Below are positions 32,679 through 39,383 of a DNA stretch of 64,000 nucleotides, one piece after another. Both the position numbers and the translations under genes were made by a program. Under the pieces are notes generated by a model. The model was not told the origin of the DNA. It searched no databases and saw only the letters and a list, made by a program, of their open reading frames with translations. Within the stretch, counting starts at the first letter, position 1, and each line of letters begins with the position of its first letter. Source of the DNA: Catellatospora sp. IY07-71 (GTDB lineage: Bacteria > Actinomycetota > Actinomycetes > Mycobacteriales > Micromonosporaceae); contig NZ_AP023360.1 of the NCBI RefSeq assembly GCF_018326265.1, forward strand, positions 3,153,501 through 3,217,500, written 5' to 3'.

Positions 32679-34933
32679 GACGTAGGCCCGGATTCCGCCG
32701 GTTCCATGACCCAGAGCTTGTGCAGGGACCGGGCGGCGGCGGCGCAGGCTTCGACGTACTCCTCTTCGGTGAGCAGGGGACGGATGAGCGGACGCAGCAC
32801 GTTGGACACGAAGTAGCGGGGCTGGCGGGTCTCGGGGTCGGTGCCTTCCTCGATCAGGCCGAGTTCGGCGGCCCGCTTGACATGCTGGGCCGCGTCGGGG
32901 TGCTCGTGGATGGCGTACACCGTCTCGGCGGGGATGGGCAGTTCGACGACGTTGACCTTCGCGAGCATCTTCTGCAACTCGGCAGGCTGTGCGCCGAGGA
33001 GGTTCTTGGCGAGGATGGTCTCCCGCCGGAACTTGTCCGCCACGTTCTCGATGGCGGTGAGCAGGCCGTCGACGTCGAGGGTGGCATCCGCGACGATCCG
33101 GTCGAGCCAGTCGAGCAGGCGGGGGTTGCCGGCCGCCGCCTCGATGGCGCGCTGCCGGATGGAGAGATCGAGGCGAGACCCGGGCCGCAGGTTCGGCAGG
33201 TTCGTGATCTTCTTGATCTGCTCGACGGTGGTCAGGGTCTCCAGGGACTCCACGACCACGGTGGTCGCGGCCGGCGCCGGGAATCGGTAGCGGCTGGTGA
33301 TGATGACCCGGCTGGGGCTGCCGGTGTCCCTGATCGCCTTGAGCAGCGCCGGGAGGATGTCGGCCAGCTCGCTGGAGAGCACGTGGCCACCGGCGCGCTC
33401 GTCGAGGTTGCCGTCCTCGAAGTCGTCGAAGACGAACAGGCAGGGGGTCTTGCCGAGGGGCCCGTCGACGTCGAGCAGATGCCGTAGCCGTACGGCGAGG
33501 GGGGCCTGCTCGTTGTCGAGCAGCTTGGCCGCCTCGATCTGCTGCTCCAAGGTGGGGAAGGTGACCTTGGTGGTGAGTTCCCGGAACTTCGTCAGGTCCA
33601 CCTTGCCGTACCAGACGGCGCGCTGGTGGGTCGGCATCCGCTCCAGCAGCCGGGAGGCGAGGCTGCTCTTGCCGAGGCCGCCCATGCCGTGCAGGACCAG
33701 CGCCTCGGCGGCGCCCGCGGTCCCCGAAGACTGCTTGAGGGTACGCAGGCAGCGCTGGATGATGCGGCGCCGCCCGACGAAGGCGGTGCGCGAGGCGACC
33801 CGGGACCGTTGCGTCTGCGGGTCCAGGAACTCCTGGTCGGCGCCTCGGATCGGGATCCGGGCACGTCCCCGGGTGTTCAGGGGAGTGACCATGGTCGTGA
33901 AGGGCGACCTGTCGGCGTACACGCGCAGCAGGTGCCAGTTGCTGCTCTCGGCGGCGTACAGCTGCCGGCGGGCTTCGATGACGGCCCGGTCGAGCGGCTC
34001 CCCGCCGGCCAGCGCCTGGTAGAGGTGGGCGGCGAACACGGTCGCCGAGACGTCGCCGACCGGCAGCGCCCAGCCGAGGACGGTCGGCGCTCCCGCGCGC
34101 ACCAGGCTCTCGCTCATCGAGGGGAACGTGCCGCCGTCGGGGGCGTTGCCGGTCAGGCAGCCGGAGAGGAAGACCAGCCGCGGCCAGTGCCCGGACATGG
34201 CGTCGGCGATCTGGTCGGCGGTGACCGTGCTGAGCTGGCCGAGCTCGTCCTCGGCCAGGAAGGTGGGCTGCCCGTCGGCGCTGATGGTGGCGTGCCCGCT
34301 GAGGTGCAGCACGTCGAAGTACCCCGCGCCGTGGTCGCGGCTGAGGAAGCGCAGGCCCTCCAGGGTGCCGCTCTCCTCGACGACCAGCTCGGTGCCGGTG
34401 CGCGAGGTCGCGTCGAGGATGGCCGCCTCCTCCGCCTCGTAACTGAGCACGGGCTCGACCCCCTCCGGGGAGGTGGCCATGAACAGCACCCGCAGCGGGC
34501 GGTTGGGGAGATCGACGGTGGCCGGGCGGGCGGTGTTGGCGCCGATCGCCCGGACCGGCAGCAGCGGCGAGCGGCCGGCGACGGTCAGATAGGAGCCGCC
34601 GTCGGCGAGCAGCTCCCAGGGCAGGTGCCGCAGCCGCTCGGCTGCCGTGATACGCAGGATGGCCCCCTGCGGGCTCTCCAGGGCCGGGTCCAGCCATCGC
34701 TCGTCGCCGTCGAGGAAGGTGAACAGCTTCGCCCCGAGTTCGCCCAGCTGCGGTGAGTCGAACGCAGGCTGAGCGATCGCGTGTTGGCCGTAGTCGTGCT
34801 CAACGGCCTCGATCAGGTGATCGACAGCGGTCTTGTCCAGGCCGCGGGTCTTCGACGTCCCGTCACCGGTGTACAGCCGAAGCTCGCAGTAGTCGGAGGT
34901 CTGCTCGAAGATCTCGAGATGGAAGGTGCTCAT
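32675..34933 (-). CDS. CHAT-domain protease fused to a STAND/NB-ARC-like NTPase
   Basis: 752 residues. Residues 145-345 form a CHAT (caspase-like) domain with the dyad His214 (VLHLSGHA) and Cys259 (VFLSGCLTG), both intact. Residues 385-620 are a STAND P-loop NTPase with Walker A GMGGLGKSS (416-424, Lys422), Walker B CLFVFDDFED (498-507), an Arg sensor VIITSRYR and a GxP-like GNPRLLDW. The C-terminal 130 residues are a winged-helix-like region. STAND proteins oligomerise on sensing a trigger, which here would activate the protease (inference). Start at 34933 behind AGGAGA. It lies between the EACC1-like gene (16 bp upstream) and TPR gene C (4-bp overlap). I expect an immune or self-killing effector. 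Confidence 0.88.
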   Translation of the reverse strand: MSTFHLEIFEQTSDYCELRLYTGDGTSKTRGLDKTAVDHLIEAVEHDYGQHAIAQPAFDSPQLGELGAKLFTFLDGDERWLDPALESPQGAILRITAAERLRHLPWELLADGGSYLTVAGRSPLLPVRAIGANTARPATVDLPNRPLRVLFMATSPEGVEPVLSYEAEEAAILDATSRTGTELVVEESGTLEGLRFLSRDHGAGYFDVLHLSGHATISADGQPTFLAEDELGQLSTVTADQIADAMSGHWPRLVFLSGCLTGNAPDGGTFPSMSESLVRAGAPTVLGWALPVGDVSATVFAAHLYQALAGGEPLDRAVIEARRQLYAAESSNWHLLRVYADRSPFTTMVTPLNTRGRARIPIRGADQEFLDPQTQRSRVASRTAFVGRRRIIQRCLRTLKQSSGTAGAAEALVLHGMGGLGKSSLASRLLERMPTHQRAVWYGKVDLTKFRELTTKVTFPTLEQQIEAAKLLDNEQAPLAVRLRHLLDVDGPLGKTPCLFVFDDFEDGNLDERAGGHVLSSELADILPALLKAIRDTGSPSRVIITSRYRFPAPAATTVVVESLETLTTVEQIKKITNLPNLRPGSRLDLSIRQRAIEAAAGNPRLLDWLDRIVADATLDVDGLLTAIENVADKFRRETILAKNLLGAQPAELQKMLAKVNVVELPIPAETVYAIHEHPDAAQHVKRAAELGLIEEGTDPETRQPRYFVSNVLRPLIRPLLTEEEYVEACAAAARSLHKLWVMEPAESGPTS

Positions 34934-34949
34934 GGGGATCGTCTCCTGC

Positions 34950-35276
34950 TCAGCGCCGCGAAACGGCGCGCTGGAAGACGATCTCCAGCTCCGCTTCGCT
35001 GACGACGGATACGTCGACCTGGGTGCCGTCGGAAACCAGGATCGTGACGGTGATGCCTTCCGGGCGGTGCGAGTGCCACCAGTCCCAGATCGTCTTGGCG
35101 GTCTGGGCGCCCGCGAACACGAGCCCGATGACCGCGACCACCAGCTCGGGGGAGCGCTGCAGCTCCACTGACGACACGTTGTCCCCCGGCCGGGCCTTCG
35201 ACACGAGAGTGGCCCGCAACTCCGCGGCCCATTGCGCCGCATCGACGCCGGACACCTCGACAGTGGCTGAGCCCAT
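34950..35276 (-). CDS. EACC1-like small membrane-associated component
   Basis: 108 residues: a polar N-terminal segment (ATVEVSGVDAAQWAAELRATL), one hydrophobic helix (PELVVAVIGLVFAGAQTAKTIWDWW) and a C-terminal beta hairpin (GITVTILVSDGTQVDVSVVSE). This layout and the position next to a CHAT effector match effector-associated constant component 1 (EACC1), described in actinobacterial NTP-dependent conflict systems. The match is by pattern and context, not a search. It starts 2 bp after TPR gene B, whose end supplies its ribosome site (GAGGGAG), so it is translated from the same mRNA. Confidence 0.75.
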   Translation of the reverse strand: MGSATVEVSGVDAAQWAAELRATLVSKARPGDNVSSVELQRSPELVVAVIGLVFAGAQTAKTIWDWWHSHRPEGITVTILVSDGTQVDVSVVSEAELEIVFQRAVSRR

Positions 35277-35278
35277 TT

Positions 35279-36655
35279 CTACTCCCTCGTGATCTGCTGC
35301 AACTGGAAGAGGAAGTCGCGCATCTCGTCCGAAGCCGGATGGCCGGTCTGCTCGGCCAGCGCGACAGCCTCCCGCTGGGACTCCAGCGCCTCATCGACCC
35401 GGGCCATGTGCATCAGCAGAGCGGCCAGGTTGAAACGCGCCACCGCCTCCGCTCCGCGATCCTCCACGAGGCGGAGAATCTCTGCCACCTCCCGGAAGCC
35501 GTTCTCCGCCCCCATGAGATCGCCTTTTTCGAAGCGCAATGTCGCGATGTTGCTGAGGATGACGGCTTCGGCGCCGCGGTCGCCCAGCTCGCGCAGGATT
35601 GGCAGGGCCTGCTGAAAGCTGGCCAGCGCCAGCGGGTCTCCCGCAGCGTCGAGCGCGCTGCCGATGCCCGCGAGGGTGTCTGCTTCACCGGCGCGGTCGC
35701 CGACCTCCCGCCGGATGGACAGTGCGTGCTGGTAGCAGGTCAGCGCCCGCTGCGGGTCGTTCAGCGCGTCGAAGACGGCGCCGATGTTGTGCAGGGTGAC
35801 GGCCTCGCCCGCGCGGTCGCCGACCTCCCGCCGGACGGACAGTGCCTGCTGGTAGCAGCTCAACGCCTGCTGCCAGTCGCCCAGCTCCTTGTGCGCGAGC
35901 CCGATGTTGTTCAGGACGACGGCTTCGCCTGCGCGGTCGCCGACGTCGCGCTGAATGGGCAGAGCCCGCCGGTAGTAGGTCAATGCCCGTTGCCGGTCGC
36001 CCAGCGCGTTGTGCGCGTGCCCGATGTTGTTGAGCACCCCCGCTTCGCCGGCGTGATCGCCGACCTCTCGCAAGATGGGCAGGGCCTGCTGGAAGTATTC
36101 CAGGGCCTGCTGCCGGTCACCGAGCCCGTCGTGCACGCTGCCGATGTTGTTCAGGGTGGCCGCTTCGCCCGCGCGGTTGCCGACCTCTCGCTGGATGGGC
36201 AGGGCCTGCTGGAAGTACTCCAGGGCCTGTTGCCGGTCGCCCAGCATGTAGTGCACGCTGCCGATGTTGTTCAGGGTGGCCGCTTCGCCCGCGCGGTCGC
36301 CCACCTCCCGCTGGATGGGCAGAGCCTGCTCGTAGTGGATCAGGGCCTTCCGGGGCCGCCCGGTGGAGGACAGGGCCCAGCCTAAGAAGTAGAGGGCGCT
36401 GGCGTCCGGGCCCAGGGTCAGCGTCGCGCGTGCCAAGGCCGCCATGTCGGCGAACCGTGACGTGCCCACCCATACCCGGGCTACCTCGTCTCCGACCTCA
36501 GCGGCGATGCTCTGCTCCCGGCCCGCGACCGCGAGCCGGTGCACCTCCACCCATTGTGCGACCGTCGCAGCGGACTCGGTGCGAGCCGGATGTTCCCACT
36601 CCGCAGCCATCCCCCGGGCAGCCGCTGAGCCTGAACCGTCCGTCAACTTCGGCAC
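35279..36655 (-). CDS. TPR sensor protein B of the CHAT/EACC1 system
   Basis: 458 residues, GTG start with GGGAGG immediately before it and GAGG further up. The shared N-terminal module spans about 30-95 (VEVHRLAVAGREQSIAAEV, TSRFADMAALARATLTLGPDA, LYFLGWALSSTGRPRKALIHYEQAL). Seven 40-residue TPRs follow with NNIG turns, then a capping helix region (DLMGAENGFREVAEIL) and a C-terminal helix AVALAEQTGHPA that also occurs in protein A. Several repeats are nearly identical in DNA. It is followed 2 bp later by the EACC1-like gene. Probably a recognition subunit; no ligand can be inferred. Confidence 0.85.
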   Translation of the reverse strand: MPKLTDGSGSAAARGMAAEWEHPARTESAATVAQWVEVHRLAVAGREQSIAAEVGDEVARVWVGTSRFADMAALARATLTLGPDASALYFLGWALSSTGRPRKALIHYEQALPIQREVGDRAGEAATLNNIGSVHYMLGDRQQALEYFQQALPIQREVGNRAGEAATLNNIGSVHDGLGDRQQALEYFQQALPILREVGDHAGEAGVLNNIGHAHNALGDRQRALTYYRRALPIQRDVGDRAGEAVVLNNIGLAHKELGDWQQALSCYQQALSVRREVGDRAGEAVTLHNIGAVFDALNDPQRALTCYQHALSIRREVGDRAGEADTLAGIGSALDAAGDPLALASFQQALPILRELGDRGAEAVILSNIATLRFEKGDLMGAENGFREVAEILRLVEDRGAEAVARFNLAALLMHMARVDEALESQREAVALAEQTGHPASDEMRDFLFQLQQITRE

Positions 36656-36672
36656 CCTCCCGCCTCGGCTCC

Positions 36673-36696
36673 CCGAGGCCCGGTGCCGGGCCTCGG
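36673..36696 (-). promoter_or_regulatory. Leader hairpin before TPR gene B
   Basis: CCGAGGCCCGG and its exact complement with a 2-nt loop lie 17 bp upstream of the start. The equivalent position before TPR gene A also carries a hairpin, within a wider block of upstream similarity, so the leader was duplicated with the gene. Confidence 0.55.
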
Positions 36697-36820
36697 CGTC
36701 GTATCACCGTCATCTGACGGACAGCCCGGCTCGTCCGCCGACCTGGTTCTGCGGCAGGCGGGTGGCGCGGATCCACGGTCCAGCACGGCGACACTCCCGG
36801 CACCTCGACCGTGCCGGCGC

Positions 36821-38206
36821 TCATCCCTCATCCCTCGTCATGCGCCGCAACTGGGCGAGGGCCACTCGCATGTCGAGCAGGTCGGGGTGCCCGGTCTGCT
36901 CGGCCAAGGCGATCGCCCGGCGCTGGGCCTCGACCGCCTCATCGAGTCTCGCCATGCGGATCAGCAGGATGGCAAGGTTGAACTCCGCGGAGGCCGCCGA
37001 CGCTCGATCACCGACGAGGTGGAAGATCTTCAGCACGGCGCTCAGGGCGTCCTTCGCGCGGGCGAGATTGCCGTATCCAAAGTGGATCGCACCGATGTTG
37101 TTCAGGCTGATCGCTTCCCCGGCGCGGTCGCCCACCTGCCGCTGTATCCGCAATGCCTGTTTAAAGCAGGTCAATGCCTGCTGCCGCTCGCCCAGCCTGT
37201 TGTGCACGCTGCCGATGTTGTTGAGGGTGATCGCTTCCCCGGCGCGGTCGCCGACCTCGCGCCGCATGAGCAACGCCTGCTGGTAGTGATCCAGGGCCCG
37301 CTTCTGGTCGCCTAGCTCCTCGTGCACGTATCCGATGTTGCTGACGGTCGCCGCCTCGGCGGCGCGATCGCCGACCTCCCGCTGGAGGGGCAACGCCTGC
37401 CGGTAATGGTCGAGGGCCTGCTGCCAGCCGCCGAGCCTGGCGTGCACGCCGCCGATGTTGTTGAGGGTGATCGCTTCCCCGGCGCGGTTGCCGACCTCGC
37501 GCAGGATGGGCAGTGCCTGCTGGTAGTAGCTCAGGGCCTGGTGCCGGTCGCCCAGCCCGTTGTACGCGAGTCCGACGTTGCCGAGGGTGGCCGCTTCCCG
37601 GGCGGGGTCGCCGAGCTCGCGCAGGATGGGCAGTGCCTGCTGGTAGTAGCTCAGGGCCTGCTGCGGATCGCCCAGCCCGTGGTGCACGAGTCCGATGTTG
37701 TTGAGCGCGCCCGCTATGCCGCGGCGGTCGCCGAGCTCGCGCAGGATCGCCAGCGCCTGCCGGTAGTGGGTCAGGGCCTGCTGCCGGTCGCCGAGCCCGT
37801 CGTATACGAGGCCGATGTTGTTGAGGACGGCTGCCCGGGTGCCGCGGTCTCCGTCCTTCCCGAGAAGATCCAGCGCACACTCGTAGTTGGTCAGGGCTGG
37901 CCGGGGCTGTCCGGTGGCGAACAATGCCCAGCCCAGGTAGTACAGAGTCACGGCATCCGGGCCCAGGTCCAGCGTCGCTCGGGCCAGGGCCGCCACGTCG
38001 GCGAACCGTGACGTGCCCAGCCACAGCCGAGCGAGCCGATCCCCGACGTCGCGGGCGATCGCCTGCTCCCGCCCCGCCACTGCCAACCGGTGTACCTCAG
38101 CCCAGTGTGCCACCGTAGCGGTGGACTCGATACGAGCCGGATGTTCTCCTAACTCAGCGAGCGCGCTTGCGGCCATCGGGGCTGGGTCGCCCGTCAACTG
38201 TGGCAT
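36821..38206 (-). CDS. TPR sensor protein A of the CHAT/EACC1 system
   Basis: 461 residues, ATG start with GGAAGG directly in front. The N-terminal module (HWAEVHRLAVAGREQAIARDVGDRLARLWLG, TSRFADVAALARATLDLGPDA, LYYLGWALFATGQPRPALTNYECAL) is shared with proteins B and C. Seven TPRs with NNIG turns follow, then a C-terminal segment AIALAEQTGHPDLLDMRVALAQLRRM. Adjacent repeats are so alike that stretches of about 45 bp are identical at a 120-bp offset (for example from 37498 and 37618). It is the first gene of the five-gene cluster, 165 bp from gene B, and both have similar leaders. Inferred sensor. Confidence 0.85.
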   Translation of the reverse strand: MPQLTGDPAPMAASALAELGEHPARIESTATVAHWAEVHRLAVAGREQAIARDVGDRLARLWLGTSRFADVAALARATLDLGPDAVTLYYLGWALFATGQPRPALTNYECALDLLGKDGDRGTRAAVLNNIGLVYDGLGDRQQALTHYRQALAILRELGDRRGIAGALNNIGLVHHGLGDPQQALSYYQQALPILRELGDPAREAATLGNVGLAYNGLGDRHQALSYYQQALPILREVGNRAGEAITLNNIGGVHARLGGWQQALDHYRQALPLQREVGDRAAEAATVSNIGYVHEELGDQKRALDHYQQALLMRREVGDRAGEAITLNNIGSVHNRLGERQQALTCFKQALRIQRQVGDRAGEAISLNNIGAIHFGYGNLARAKDALSAVLKIFHLVGDRASAASAEFNLAILLIRMARLDEAVEAQRRAIALAEQTGHPDLLDMRVALAQLRRMTRDEG

Positions 38207-38228
38207 CCTTCCGCCTCGGCTCGGTCAC

Positions 38229-38242
38229 GCCCGGCGCCGGGC
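38229..38242 (-). promoter_or_regulatory. Leader palindrome before TPR gene A
   Basis: GCCCGGCGCCGGGC, a perfect palindrome 22 bp upstream of the start. It occupies the position of the longer hairpin before TPR gene B. Confidence 0.45.
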
Positions 38243-38384
38243 GGTCTCCGCGGTGTCACGGTTGACTGACGGACGGCGCGGCTCGCTCTTTTCTCCAGGC
38301 GATGCGGTTCGCCATGTGACGCGAAAAGCATCGCAGACAGTGCCCCATAGCAGCATGCGCCAGCGAGATCGTCACTCGCACGGG

Positions 38385-39245
38385 TCAGCGGATGCGCTCG
38401 AACTCCAGGAAGCGGTATTCGACCAGGTCGTGCAGCAGCACCCACTGCAGCGCGTCGCCGCCGACCAGCGACTGCCAGTACTCCCCGGACAGCCGCAGCG
38501 GCCGCCCCGCCGCGACCAGGGCGCTGATCCACCGGTCCCGCGTCCGCCGCAGCTCCAGGTACGGCGTCAGGTCGATGTCGCGCACCAGCGTCAGCCCGTG
38601 CCCGGCGGCCAGCGTACGCACCTGGTTGACCGTGATCAGCGACGACGCGTGCCACCCGGCCCGGAACTCCTCCAGCCGCCGCGCCGCACGGGCCGAGGCC
38701 GGCGGCGACTTGGAGGCCAGGAAGTCGTCGCAGATCGCCAGCCGCCCGCCGGGCCGCAGCGAGCGCGCCGCCTCCCGGAAGTACCCGTCGGCGTCCGGGC
38801 TGTGCAGGAACGCCTCGATGGAGAACGTGAGATCCGCCTGTCCCGCCAGTTCGTCGGGCAGCGCGAGGTAGTCGCCTTCGCGGACGCGTACCCGATCGGC
38901 GGCTCCCGCCCTGGCGATCAACTCGGCGGCCCGCGCGGCCTGCACCGGGCTGAGGGTGATGCCGTCACCGCTGAGGTCGGCCCGCTCGGCGAGGTAGAGG
39001 AGGCTGGCCCCGAGCCCGCACCCGAGGTCCACGACGTCGGCCCGCCGGTCCACGTTGGACAGGATGTCCAGCAGGAGTTCGTCGACGTGATGGAACGCCG
39101 CCTCGCGTGTCTCCACTCCCGGGCCCCAGACGGCGCGGTGGATGGACGCGCCGCCCTGTCCCAGCCGCTCGAAGGCGGCCGCGTTGCGATCGTAGTAGCG
39201 CCGCACCCGGTCCCTGCGCGTCGCCGTGTCGGGCTGAGAGGTCAT
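38385..39245 (-). CDS. SAM-dependent methyltransferase
   Basis: 286 residues. A class I Rossmann methyltransferase: motif I ADVVDLGCGLGASLLYLAE (SAM-binding, about residues 68-86), motif II region GITLSPVQAARAAEL, motif III VREGDYLALP, and the post-motif RSLRPGGRLAICDDF. The overall pattern (the GCGxG, then SPVQ, then EAFLHSPD) is close to sterol- and small-molecule C/O-methyltransferases of the UbiE/CcbJ type. The substrate is not evident, and no biosynthetic partner genes lie beside it. TAAAGT sits 8 nt before the ATG and there is no ribosome site, so the message is probably leaderless. It is upstream of, and co-oriented with, the TPR cluster. Confidence 0.85.
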   Translation of the reverse strand: MTSQPDTATRRDRVRRYYDRNAAAFERLGQGGASIHRAVWGPGVETREAAFHHVDELLLDILSNVDRRADVVDLGCGLGASLLYLAERADLSGDGITLSPVQAARAAELIARAGAADRVRVREGDYLALPDELAGQADLTFSIEAFLHSPDADGYFREAARSLRPGGRLAICDDFLASKSPPASARAARRLEEFRAGWHASSLITVNQVRTLAAGHGLTLVRDIDLTPYLELRRTRDRWISALVAAGRPLRLSGEYWQSLVGGDALQWVLLHDLVEYRFLEFERIR

Positions 39246-39253
39246 GGCCGGGT

Positions 39254-39259
39254 ACTTTA
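39254..39259 (-). promoter_or_regulatory. -10 box for a leaderless start
   Basis: TAAAGT on the minus strand, 8 nt before the methyltransferase ATG. Confidence 0.4.
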
Positions 39260-39322
39260 GACCAGTTCCGCCACCCGCGCCCGGCGAGCGCATCGACGCT
39301 GGTCAACGGCCAGAGATGCGAA

Positions 39323-39366
39323 CCGGTCCTGGTGCCCGCGCCGAGGAGCGGGGCCACCAGGACCGG
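39323..39366 (-). terminator. Terminator of the MMPL exporter gene
   Basis: CCGGTCCTGGTG and its exact complement form a 12-bp stem with a 20-nt loop, 17 bp beyond the MMPL stop. Confidence 0.7.
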
Positions 39367-39383
39367 GGTTTCAGGGAGGAAGG

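Noticed and set aside
32679-34697. The upstream extension of the TPR-C frame inside the CHAT gene
   Set aside because: The extension is Arg/Pro-rich noise; the CHAT-NTPase frame with intact motifs explains this DNA, and the GTG at 32678 overlaps its stop.
35300-38000. 120-bp periodic repeats that might be a CRISPR-like or satellite array
   Set aside because: The period equals 40 codons and matches TPR units in two intact reading frames; there are no short unique spacers.
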